From assembly GCA_016711345.1 (NCBI GenBank), contig JADJTD010000001.1, forward strand, positions 2,976,001 to 3,040,000: DNA of 64,000 nucleotides. Reading direction: 5' to 3'. The translations under genes and the position numbers were made by a program. A model generated the notes under the pieces. The model searched no databases, was not told where the DNA came from, and saw nothing but the letters and a program-made list of their open reading frames with translations. The stretch is from Chloracidobacterium sp. GTDB lineage: Bacteria > Acidobacteriota > Blastocatellia > Pyrinomonadales > Pyrinomonadaceae. Positions 1-7,220 of the stretch are shown here, one piece after another. The stretch's first letter is position 1. Each line of letters opens with the position of its first letter.

Positions 1-496
1 ACTGACCGGAAAAGTTGAAGTTGACGAAACATACATAGGCGGTAAGCACATCGGCACAAATATCAGAGGTCGCAACACCAAAACCAAAGCCGTCGTTGCT
101 GGAGCCGTAGAGCGTGACGGTGGCAAAGTCAAAACGAAAGTTATCCCAGAGGTAAGCGCTCCGACCTTACTTAATTTTGTCTGCAATTCTATCGAGACTC
201 AATCGACCGTATTTACCGACGAATGGAAGTCCTACAACAAAGTCAAAGATCACGGCTACACCCACCACCGCATTTATCACGGTAAACGGGTTTATGTGCA
301 AGGCGAAAATCATACAAATACCATTGAAGGCTTTTGGTCAATCCTCAAAGGTGGCATTAAAGGCGTTTACAGGCACACGAGCCGTCAGCATCTACAAAGC
401 TATGTCAATGAATACGCGTTTCGTTACAACCGCCGAAACGACGAAACGCCTATGTTTCTTCAGTTTCTTGGTCAGGTTCGCAAATCCGTTGACTAG
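1..496 (+). CDS. IS1595-family (ISXO2-like) transposase, 5' end outside the window
   Basis: The reading frame is open from the first base, so only the C-terminal catalytic part is present (about 164 residues). The DDE-type catalytic core is visible: VDETYIGG (first Asp), FTDEWKSY (second Asp), and the NTIEGFWSILKGG motif with the last acidic residue, followed by a YRHTSRQHLQSYVNEYAFRYN tail typical of ISXO2-like transposases. It differs in sequence from the complete IS1595-type transposase at 35244-36197, so these are two different elements, not copies. Its stop codon overlaps the stop of a small minus-strand gene (493-633). Whether it is intact depends on sequence upstream of this window. 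Confidence 0.88.
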   Translation, partial: LTGKVEVDETYIGGKHIGTNIRGRNTKTKAVVAGAVERDGGKVKTKVIPEVSAPTLLNFVCNSIETQSTVFTDEWKSYNKVKDHGYTHHRIYHGKRVYVQGENHTNTIEGFWSILKGGIKGVYRHTSRQHLQSYVNEYAFRYNRRNDETPMFLQFLGQVRKSVD

Positions 497-633
497 CCCT
501 TTTTTAAGGCGTCCTGAAAATCCTCTTGCGAGAACATTTCTTCGTCGGCTTCCGAGATTTCTTGGACGGCCTGATTAGAAGTCTTTTTCACGTCTTCTTT
601 TTGTTTTATTTTTACGGTGCGTTCACTGACCAT
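493..633 (-). CDS. Small acidic hypothetical protein (46 aa)
   Basis: A short ORF beginning MVSERTVKIKQKEDVKK and ending FQDALKKG. It is highly charged, with a basic N-terminal half and an acidic C-terminal half (EADEEMF). It starts 22 bases before the end of the upstream minus-strand gene (612-1622), so the two are probably co-translated, and GAGAG lies about six bases before the ATG. No family is recognised. The gene overlap, the ribosome-binding site and the lack of low-complexity sequence suggest it is real. It could be a small partner of the membrane protein upstream. Confidence 0.55.
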   Translation of the reverse strand: MVSERTVKIKQKEDVKKTSNQAVQEISEADEEMFSQEDFQDALKKG

Positions 634-1622
634 AATTTCTCTCGTAATTCACTAAATTTCGCCTGCACGCTATCGCCTATAACTAACTGTTTAGATGCCA
701 CCTCTGGAAATTTATCACTACCTTTTATTGTAATTTGTAGTTTTGAGAAGTGAAAATTCAGGTCTGACGCATCTTTGTTTTGAGTAAATTCCTGCCACCC
801 CTCTTCAATAAAGTCTCTTTCCCTAGGGTCTAATTCTTGGTATATCACTAGAACTGTATCCTCATTATTCTGTAATTGTTTTGGCGGTTTATCCACAAAC
901 TTTAGTCTTTTCAAGCCTTTACCTCTAAACATTATTTCACCGCCCAATTCTTTTTCAACGGCAATGTCGAAAACTGAATGGTTTACGATCTTCAAAGTAA
1001 AAGCAATATAATCTAAAACTCCGTGCTTACCGCTATCCGCAATCCACGCCTTTGTGGGCTGAATGGTAACAAACCATTCAGGAAATTGAGCGTGGGATGC
1101 CGCTAATTCATATAGCCATTTTTTGCTTTCATAATGCCCCTCTAATGTAGTGTAATTATCGCCCGCCCGAACCAGAGATTGCTTCAGCCCATCAATTTCT
1201 TTTTGTTGTTCCCGCAGGTCTTGCTTGTGGTTCTCTTTAAGCCGTTCAATTCTTGCGCTAAGCGTGTCAATTTCCGTTTTCCGCCCCTCATTTTCGGCAT
1301 ATACAGCTTGATAACGACCTCGCAATTCATCATCTGGCTCGGCGTCCGGTAAGATTGATAACCCTTTTCCTGAATCCCCATTTTCTGTGGCTTGACCGCT
1401 TCGCCACTGTTTCAACCAGATCAGGCCGTTCAAAAGCCACACGGTTGCACAAAGAGTAGAAACAGAAATAAGACTGACTGCCCAAAGCGGCAATTCTTTG
1501 ACGTAGGCAGAATATCCGGTAAGTGTAGTCACTGCCACACCTCCTGCATACCAAAGTACCTGAAAGATAAAATTGCCGAGAACGCCCTGCGTGAGAGGCT
1601 TATTGGCAAGCGGATTTTGCAT
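612..1622 (-). CDS. Two-TM coiled-coil membrane protein of unknown function
   Basis: A 336-residue protein. Two hydrophobic segments (about residues 17-37 and 47-70) would place it in the inner membrane with a short external loop. Residues about 105-160 are rich in Glu/Lys/Arg/Gln with heptad-like spacing (IDTLSARIERLKENHK) and should form a coiled coil. The C-terminal 170 residues look like a soluble beta-rich domain (FTLKIVNHSVFDIAVEKEL). No catalytic motif is visible. The arrangement of two TMs followed by a cytosolic domain with an 'I-x-NH' strand resembles the protein at 37461-38279, which also lies near an IS1595-type transposase. I do not recognise a named family. It overlaps the small ORF downstream. 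Confidence 0.75.
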   Translation of the reverse strand: MQNPLANKPLTQGVLGNFIFQVLWYAGGVAVTTLTGYSAYVKELPLWAVSLISVSTLCATVWLLNGLIWLKQWRSGQATENGDSGKGLSILPDAEPDDELRGRYQAVYAENEGRKTEIDTLSARIERLKENHKQDLREQQKEIDGLKQSLVRAGDNYTTLEGHYESKKWLYELAASHAQFPEWFVTIQPTKAWIADSGKHGVLDYIAFTLKIVNHSVFDIAVEKELGGEIMFRGKGLKRLKFVDKPPKQLQNNEDTVLVIYQELDPRERDFIEEGWQEFTQNKDASDLNFHFSKLQITIKGSDKFPEVASKQLVIGDSVQAKFSELREKLWSVNAP

Positions 1623-1700
1623 AAGAAAAGACCAAAAATGTTAATATAACATAAAATCATTCATTTACCTCCCTTGAGGGTATAAGCACGTAAATGATTT

Positions 1701-1871
1701 ATGCCGGAAACGCCCAAGGAAAAACGGGACATTGAAAAAGAGAAGAATGTCGAACGTGAGAAAGACTCATGGAGAGAGGATCAGAAGAAGCATGAATATT
1801 ATTACGACGACGCTCACGGGTATGAGGAATATGATCCAAACGAACCGGAAGTCGAGGATGATGAAGCGTAG
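1701..1871 (+). CDS. Small highly charged hypothetical protein (56 aa)
   Basis: The ORF starts MPETPKEKRDIEKEKN and continues as a run of Lys/Glu/Arg/Asp, ending in a Tyr/Asp/Glu-rich stretch (HEYYYDDAHGYEEYDPNEPE). The composition predicts a disordered or helical soluble protein. A GAGGG sequence lies about 20 bases before the ATG, rather far for a ribosome-binding site. It lies between two minus-strand genes. No family recognised; it is probably coding because both halves keep a clean, strongly biased composition without stop codons. Confidence 0.45.
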   Translation: MPETPKEKRDIEKEKNVEREKDSWREDQKKHEYYYDDAHGYEEYDPNEPEVEDDEA

Positions 1872-1895
1872 AGTCTTGTCGAGCAGCTATCGTAT

Positions 1896-2252
1896 CTACG
1901 CAGATTGATGCTTGACGATGAATGTTTGTAGGTAAGCGATCTTTTCCCCGTCAAATCGATAGATGTCGCAATATGAATATGTAGTTTCTACTTCATTTTC
2001 ACGCATCGTCATATCGCCATAGCATGCGGCCGAGTCGCCTTCGGAGATGATCTTGTTAACGCCTATTTTCGGCGGTTCACATTCGCCCATCGAAGCCATA
2101 AATTCGCGAACCGCGTCTTTGCCTTTTTTGGCAGTGTCGCCGGCAATTGTCCATTCGATATCGTCGGTGCAATGATCGAGAAACGTCTCGGGCTTGTTTT
2201 CCTCAAAAGACTTATTTACATCTTCAATGATCTCTTTATTTCTGGTTGACAT
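1896..2252 (-). CDS. SnoaL-like / NTF2-fold protein
   Basis: A 118-residue protein starting MSTRNKEIIEDVNKSF. This ATG is preferred over one 30 bases upstream because AGGAG lies about seven bases before it. The pattern is typical of the SnoaL-like NTF2 fold: an N-terminal helix pair, FLDHCTDDIEWTIAGD, GKDAVREFMASMGE, then alternating strands ending with IYRFDGEKIAYLQTFI. Family members are small dimeric cone-shaped proteins, some enzymes (isomerases, cyclases) and many of unknown function, so the substrate cannot be told. It is followed on the same strand by the small region before the charged ORF. Confidence 0.8.
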   Translation of the reverse strand: MSTRNKEIIEDVNKSFEENKPETFLDHCTDDIEWTIAGDTAKKGKDAVREFMASMGECEPPKIGVNKIISEGDSAACYGDMTMRENEVETTYSYCDIYRFDGEKIAYLQTFIVKHQSA

Positions 2253-2311
2253 GGTATTTCTCCTTTTTTGCCAGTTTACCAATTACCCGAAATGCTGAGA
2301 AGACTGAAAAT

Positions 2312-4123
2312 CTATTTTTTGGGCCGCTCGTTGGCTTTCAATACACGCTTGCGCAGGCGGATAGCTTTTGGTGTGACTTCGATCAGTTCGTCGTCGGCTA
2401 TGAACTCGAGTGCGCGTTCGAGCGACATTTCACGTTGCGGGACGAGACGCATTGCTTCGTCAGCGCTGGTCGTTCTCATGTTGGAAAGCTTTTTCTCTTT
2501 GATCGGGTTTACGTCGAGGTCAACCGCACGTGCGTTTTCGCCGACGATCATTCCTTCATAGACTTTGACCTGCGGTTTTACAAATAGTACGCCGCGTTCT
2601 TGAAGATTATAAAGAGCGTATGTGTTTGTCTCGCCAACGCGGTCGGAAACAAGCGAGCCTGTTTGACGCGATTTCATCTCGCCCTGATATTTGTCGAATC
2701 GCAGGAAGAGCGTGTTAAGCAACCCTGTTCCCTTGGTTTCCGTCAAAAACTCGCCTCTAAAACCGATCAGCCCACGCGAAGGCACTTCAAACTCCAACCT
2801 GACGCGGCCTGAGCCGTTGTTGATCATTTTGGTCATTTGTCCTTTGCGGCGGCCCATGGCTTCGGTAACGACGCCGATGAATTCTTCGGGAACGTCGATG
2901 ACGACAAGCTCGATCGGTTCGAGCAGTTCGTTGGTCGTCTCGTCTCGTTTTGTGATGACCTCAGGTTTTGAAACCTGGAGTTCGTAGCCTTCGCGACGCA
3001 TCATTTCGATGAGAATAGCAAGCTGCAATTCGCCGCGTCCCGAAACCTTAAATTGTTCAGCGGCCTCGGTCTGTTCGACACGCAAAGCGACGTTGCCGAG
3101 AAGTTCGCGGTCGAGCCGCTCCTTGATCTGACGTGATGTGACAAATTTGCCGTCGATACCAGAGAACGGCGAAGTGTTCACGCCAAAGATCATCGCGATC
3201 GTCGGTTCGTCCACGTTTATGATCGGCAAAGCCTTTGGATTTTCGACGGATGTTATCGTTTCACCGATCTCGATATCGTCAAAACCCGCAAGGGCGACGA
3301 TCTCGCCCGTGCCGGCGTCTGCGACGGTTGTTCGTTCAAGTCCCTCGAAAACGAAAAGCTCTTTAACACGAGTCTTTACGATTGAACCGTCACGTTTTGC
3401 GACCGCGACTTCCTGATTCTTTGCGATGGCGCCTGAGAAAATGCGGCCGATCGCCAGGCGTCCGACAAACGGGTTGTAATCGATATTCGCGACCAGCAAT
3501 TGCAGCGAATCGTCACGCAATGCATGCGGTGCCGGTATCGACTCGATGATCTGATCAAATAGCGGGATCAGATTTTTTGATTCGTCCGCGAGCTGTTTTT
3601 TCGCGATGCCGTCGCGCGAGATCGAGTAAAGAACAGGGAATTCGATCTGCTGATCGTTTGCACCGAGATCGATAAAAAGGTCATAGATCTCGTCCAAAAC
3701 TTCCTCTGGACGCGAATCCTGACGGTCTATCTTATTTACGAGTGCGATCGCCGGGAGCTTTAGTTCAAGCGCTTTTCTTAAAACGAAACGCGTCTGCGGC
3801 AGGCAGCCTTCGGCGGCGTCAACCAGCAGCACAATGCCATCCACCATCTTCAGTACGCGCTCGACCTCGCCGCCAAAATCGGCGTGGCCCGGTGTGTCCA
3901 AAATATTGATTTTGTAGTCGCCATAGCGAACCGATGTGTTTTTCGCCATGATCGTGATGCCGCGTTCGCGTTCGAGGTCCATCGAGTCCATGACGCGGTC
4001 AACAACCGCTTCGTTGTCGCGATGAGTACCCGATTGTGCCAGCATCGCATCGACAAGAGTAGTCTTGCCATGGTCAACGTGAGCGATAATAGCGATGTTT
4101 CGTATCTTTTCTGTAGTCAGCAT
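2312..4123 (-). CDS. typA: Ribosome-associated GTPase TypA/BipA
   Basis: A 603-residue translational GTPase. The N-terminal G domain has AHVDHGKTTL (P-loop), RERGITI (switch I), DTPGHADF (G3) and NKIDR (G4), followed by EF-G-like domains II, III and V and the BipA-specific C-terminal domain (GFRGEFLTETKG, near residue 430). The family binds the 70S ribosome at the A-site region and helps 50S assembly and stress or cold adaptation. Length and domain order are normal. It stands alone on the minus strand, with 128 bases to the divergent PKD lipoprotein gene. Confidence 0.97.
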   Translation of the reverse strand: MLTTEKIRNIAIIAHVDHGKTTLVDAMLAQSGTHRDNEAVVDRVMDSMDLERERGITIMAKNTSVRYGDYKINILDTPGHADFGGEVERVLKMVDGIVLLVDAAEGCLPQTRFVLRKALELKLPAIALVNKIDRQDSRPEEVLDEIYDLFIDLGANDQQIEFPVLYSISRDGIAKKQLADESKNLIPLFDQIIESIPAPHALRDDSLQLLVANIDYNPFVGRLAIGRIFSGAIAKNQEVAVAKRDGSIVKTRVKELFVFEGLERTTVADAGTGEIVALAGFDDIEIGETITSVENPKALPIINVDEPTIAMIFGVNTSPFSGIDGKFVTSRQIKERLDRELLGNVALRVEQTEAAEQFKVSGRGELQLAILIEMMRREGYELQVSKPEVITKRDETTNELLEPIELVVIDVPEEFIGVVTEAMGRRKGQMTKMINNGSGRVRLEFEVPSRGLIGFRGEFLTETKGTGLLNTLFLRFDKYQGEMKSRQTGSLVSDRVGETNTYALYNLQERGVLFVKPQVKVYEGMIVGENARAVDLDVNPIKEKKLSNMRTTSADEAMRLVPQREMSLERALEFIADDELIEVTPKAIRLRKRVLKANERPKK

Positions 4124-4251
4124 AGTCGTAATTCCTTGCCCGAAGGCAAACGAGTATAATGACTTATTGACTGCGGAAAGGCAATGTGGCAGTTGGCGCT
4201 GCGTTTGCGGGCCCCTGATTTAAAGTAGGTTTCAATCGCGGGGAAAGAAAA

Positions 4252-4800
4252 ATGACAATCAGATCGATCTTTATTATCGGCACATTTGGTCTCAGCCTGC
4301 TTCAATACGGATGTGGTAACCAGAACAGCGTGAATTCATCATCTTCTAATTACCAAAACATGGCTACTTCTTCGGCGGGCTTGATGACATCGCCAACGGG
4401 AATTATCGAGCAGAATTCAAATGTCAGAGGTGACGGGGCGCCTTTGGAAGAAGCCAAATCCAGCTGGAAACTTATGGAACGATGCAAACATACTCCAGTT
4501 GATAAGATAATAGCCAGACCCACACAGGGAGTCGCTCCTTTGACGGTTTCTTTTGACGGTAGTACCTCATACGACCCAGACAAAACAAAAATTGTTAGAT
4601 GGCAATGGGGTATCAACGATGGCACAGACACATTAATTGATGGGAAGAAGGTTGAACATACATTTCAGAAGCCCGGCACGTACTCCATACTTCTTACCGT
4701 GACAAATCAAAATGGTGAGAAAAACAGCGATTGTGGACATAAAGAGTCTGTAAAAATAACAGTTTTAGAATTGTCAGACAATTCAAAAACAAAAAAGTAA
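4252..4800 (+). CDS. Lipoprotein with a PKD domain
   Basis: A 182-residue exported protein. The N-terminus (MTIRSIFIIGTFGLSLLQYGC) is a lipoprotein-like signal with Cys at about residue 21, although Tyr is unusual in the lipobox. The middle is Ser/Thr/Asn-rich and likely disordered. From about residue 90 a PKD domain is visible: GVAPLTVSFDGSTSYDPD, RWQWGINDG and HTFQKPGTYSILLTVTN, which fit the PKD strands and the YDPDG-type calcium loop. PKD domains usually mediate surface interactions, so a cell-envelope role is inferred. GGGGAAAG precedes the ATG. Confidence 0.8.
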   Translation: MTIRSIFIIGTFGLSLLQYGCGNQNSVNSSSSNYQNMATSSAGLMTSPTGIIEQNSNVRGDGAPLEEAKSSWKLMERCKHTPVDKIIARPTQGVAPLTVSFDGSTSYDPDKTKIVRWQWGINDGTDTLIDGKKVEHTFQKPGTYSILLTVTNQNGEKNSDCGHKESVKITVLELSDNSKTKK

Positions 4801-4818
4801 ATGGAGTTGTGAGTCAAT

Positions 4819-5418
4819 ATGAAAATTATTTTAATCGGTGCCAGCGGGACTATTGGGAAACGAATTTATGACCGTTTTGCCAAAAAGCATGAGGTTGTTC
4901 AGGCGAGTCGGAGCGGCGGTGACGTTTCGGTCGATATTACTGACGCGGCTTCGATACAGAAGATGTATGAGTCGGTAAAGGGTATCGACACCGTTATCTG
5001 TGTGGCAGGGCCGGCGAAGTTTGGTGCATTTAGCGAACTGACAGAAGAAGACTTTTACGTCGGCATTCGCGGCAAGATGATGGGACAGGTCAATCTGGTG
5101 CGGATCGGTCAGAAATATCTCAACGACGGAGGCTCGTTCACCCTGACGACGGGCATTTTAGCTGATGAGCCGGTTTTCGGCTCGGTTTCGCTGTCGCTGG
5201 TGAACGGCGCTGTGAACAGCTTTGCAAAAGCCGCCGCTCAGGAACTCCCGCGTGGAATGCGTATCAATGTTGTTTGCCCGACGGTCGTAGAAGACTCCGC
5301 CGAAGCCTACGCCGAGTTCTTTCCCGGCTTCGATCCCGTTTCAATGGACCGTGTCGTAAACGGCTACGTTCGTGCCGTCGAAACCAGAATGACAGGCGAG
5401 ATAATTCGGATTTACTAA
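4819..5418 (+). CDS. Short-chain dehydrogenase/reductase (SDR) family protein
   Basis: A 199-residue, rather short SDR. The cofactor-binding motif is GASGTIGKRI (residues 7-16, TGxxxGxG type), followed by the Rossmann strand VICVAGPAKFG. The active-site region has SLVNGAVNSFAKAAAQELP, where the usual Tyr-x-x-x-Lys reads Val-Asn-Gly-Ala-Val. The catalytic Tyr and Lys are therefore not in the standard spacing and the enzyme may be atypical. Similar short SDRs are annotated as oxidoreductases with unknown substrate. It follows the lipoprotein gene by 18 bases. Confidence 0.85.
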   Translation: MKIILIGASGTIGKRIYDRFAKKHEVVQASRSGGDVSVDITDAASIQKMYESVKGIDTVICVAGPAKFGAFSELTEEDFYVGIRGKMMGQVNLVRIGQKYLNDGGSFTLTTGILADEPVFGSVSLSLVNGAVNSFAKAAAQELPRGMRINVVCPTVVEDSAEAYAEFFPGFDPVSMDRVVNGYVRAVETRMTGEIIRIY

Positions 5419-5429
5419 GAAGTTAATTG

Positions 5430-5500
5430 GCGAAAGCCCGCAGTTAAGTAAGGGCGGTAAATCCAACTTGCGTGTATCGCCTTACGTGTGGGTTTTTGCA
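5430..5500. repeat. REP-like palindromic element, copy 1 of 5
   Basis: An imperfect inverted repeat. The left arm has AAGCCCGCAGTTAAGTAAGG, and the right arm has TATCGCCTTACGTGTGGG. It matches copies at 41201, 48029, 52861 and 61718 and lies just after the SDR stop codon. It could act as a transcript-end hairpin, but no T-run follows. Confidence 0.7.
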
Positions 5501-5518
5501 ATTTTGGGTTGGAAAGTT

Positions 5519-5553
5519 ACGTCAAATCGAGAAAACCACGTCATATCGAGAAA
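5519..5553. repeat. Two 16-bp direct repeats, 19-bp period
   Basis: ACGTCAAATCGAGAAA at 5519-5534 and ACGTCATATCGAGAAA at 5538-5553 differ by one base and are spaced by two helical turns minus about two bases. They lie in the gap between the SDR gene and trmL, a gap of about 340 bases with no convincing gene. Possible protein-binding sites; function unknown. Confidence 0.5.
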
Positions 5554-5644
5554 GTTGGTATTCCAATTTGCAGCGAAATGCGCTAGGTTGAGTCGGGAAG
5601 ATCTGGTTTTTGACGTCGGATCGCAGATTTTTGACAACTTGAAG

Positions 5645-5746
5645 CGAAAAAAAATGGTGGGACAGTGGGACACTTGATGAGACGACCTAATAAAATCAAC
5701 AACTTAGCCTGTCCCACTCTGTTTGGGACAGTGGAACACTCTGGGG
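5645..5746. repeat. GTGGGACA-type intergenic repeat with inverted arms
   Basis: GTGGGACAG at 5657-5665 is followed by GTGGGACAC-like sequence. An inverted copy CTGTCCCAC lies at 5709-5717, and a third GGGACAGTGGAACAC follows. The left part, an A-run then GGTGGGACAnTGGGACAC, recurs at 38491-38520. It lies just beyond the trmL stop codon on the opposite strand. Confidence 0.55.
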
Positions 5747-5756
5747 CGTCACGAGG

Positions 5757-6209
5757 TTATTTTGTTGTTTGCCGGATGGCTTCGTAAAGGACAATGCCCA
5801 CGCTGGTCGCGAGATTGAGGCTGCGGACGTTATTGTTTGACATTGGGATCGTAAGACATCGTTCCCAATTTGCACGGAGAAGGTCTTCCGGCAATCCGCG
5901 CGTCTCGGGCCCGAATACGAGACAATCGTTATCGCGAAACTGCCATTCTGTGTACGGCAGATCGGATTTGGTCGTCAGGTAAACAAAACGCGATTCCGGT
6001 AAACTCGCATACAGTTCGTCCATATCGATGTGACGATGCAGTTTTACCTCGTTCCAATAGTCGAGGCCCGAGCGTTTGAGTTCGCGATTGTCCATACGAA
6101 AACCTGTGACGCCGACGATGTGGAGTTCGGTAAAGGTAGCCGCGCACAGCCGGGCGATGTTGCCGGTGTTCGGCGGTATCTCAGGTTCGTATAGTGCGAT
6201 GTGAAACAT
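5757..6209 (-). CDS. trmL: tRNA (cytidine(34)-2'-O)-methyltransferase TrmL
   Basis: A SPOUT-class (SpoU) methyltransferase of about 150 residues, the size of the minimal TrmL/YibK type. The trefoil-knot SAM-binding motifs are present: EIPPNTGNIARLC near the N-terminus, FGPETRGLP, and IPMSNNNVRSLNLATSVGIV at the C-terminus. TrmL 2'-O-methylates the wobble base of tRNA-Leu species. The ATG at 6209 (MFHIALYEPE) fits the family start better than the one at 6227. The bases upstream are a TGCATAATGCA/ACAATTC word repeat with no good ribosome-binding site. Confidence 0.93.
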   Translation of the reverse strand: MFHIALYEPEIPPNTGNIARLCAATFTELHIVGVTGFRMDNRELKRSGLDYWNEVKLHRHIDMDELYASLPESRFVYLTTKSDLPYTEWQFRDNDCLVFGPETRGLPEDLLRANWERCLTIPMSNNNVRSLNLATSVGIVLYEAIRQTTK

Positions 6210-6375
6210 AGACAATGCATAATGCACAATTCACAATGCAAAATGCAAAACCGCAATCGCCAAGTGCATCCTTTTCGACGTTATTTTCATCAATTTGTCA
6301 GGCATAATGTCCGGCATTTGTGAGAAGTCGTGCCGACTGTGTTAAAATCCGCTGTTGTCTCTTTCCCCTCAATTT

Positions 6376-7203
6376 ATGGTGAAATTTGTCCGACGTTTTT
6401 CTAAGATCGTTCTACCGGTGCTATTGACGATTGTCTCGGTGTCTATGGTGTTTGCACAGGCTGGCAGCGATGCCAACCCAACTCCGGCAACGCCGCAGGC
6501 GACTCCATCGACCGCCAAAAATCCTCAAAAGCCAACAACCGCCGAACAAGTAGTCGAAACAGCGATTTTTCTATATTCTGGCGGCAGGGCAAATCTCGAT
6601 CAGATTCGAAAGACGACAACCGAACGCGGACGTTCAACCATTACTTCGGCCGACGGCAGGTCAGTTCAAGCTTCTTATCGACGATTTGCAATTCGCGGCG
6701 AGTCTCTTGTCAAAGATCGCATTCGTCTCGATCAGGAATTGCCGACCGCCAAGTTTTCGCTTGTTTTTGCCGACGAAAAGACCGTTGGTGTTTTCAACAA
6801 CACCGTCTTTACGCCTAGAGAAGATGCGGTGAAAGGATTTGAAGACCCGATCTTCCGCGGGCTCGATGCGTTTTTGAGATACAAGGCGAACGAATCCAAA
6901 CTAGAGCTTCGGCCAAACGAAAAACTTTACGGCGTCGATTATTACGTCGTCGATATTACAGATAAACAGGAACGAAAGACTCGCTTTTATGTGAGTGCAA
7001 AAACCTTTAGGATAATGATGCTCACCTACGAAGATTCGGGAGTCAGATATCGTCGCAAATTCTACGATTACAGGTACGCTCAGGGATCTCTCGTTCCATT
7101 CCGCACGGTTCTGTGGGCCGACGAAAAGCAGATCGAAGAAACCGAGACCGGCACGATCACCTATGGCCAAAAGGTTGACGAAGGCCTATTTAAAGTAAAT
7201 TGA
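6376..7203 (+). CDS. Exported protein of unknown function, LolA-like region possible
   Basis: About 275 residues. Starting at the ATG (MVKFVRRFSKIV), the protein has a clear signal peptide ending near VFAQA, then a Pro/Thr/Ala-rich spacer (PTPATPQATPSTA), then a globular region of about 210 residues. The region has beta-strand patterning with motifs such as RFYVSAKTFRIMMLTYEDSG and VPFRTVLWADEKQIEE, reminiscent of the LolA/LolB outer-membrane lipoprotein-sorting fold. That link is an inference. A TTG start at 6355 would lengthen the signal peptide. It converges on the large secreted-protein gene 18 bases downstream. Confidence 0.7.
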   Translation: MVKFVRRFSKIVLPVLLTIVSVSMVFAQAGSDANPTPATPQATPSTAKNPQKPTTAEQVVETAIFLYSGGRANLDQIRKTTTERGRSTITSADGRSVQASYRRFAIRGESLVKDRIRLDQELPTAKFSLVFADEKTVGVFNNTVFTPREDAVKGFEDPIFRGLDAFLRYKANESKLELRPNEKLYGVDYYVVDITDKQERKTRFYVSAKTFRIMMLTYEDSGVRYRRKFYDYRYAQGSLVPFRTVLWADEKQIEETETGTITYGQKVDEGLFKVN

Positions 7204-7220
7204 TCGACAAGCAATTAGTT

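Noticed and set aside
5468..5677. Short ORFs in the SDR-trmL gap
   Set aside because: They run across REP and direct repeats and have no coding features.
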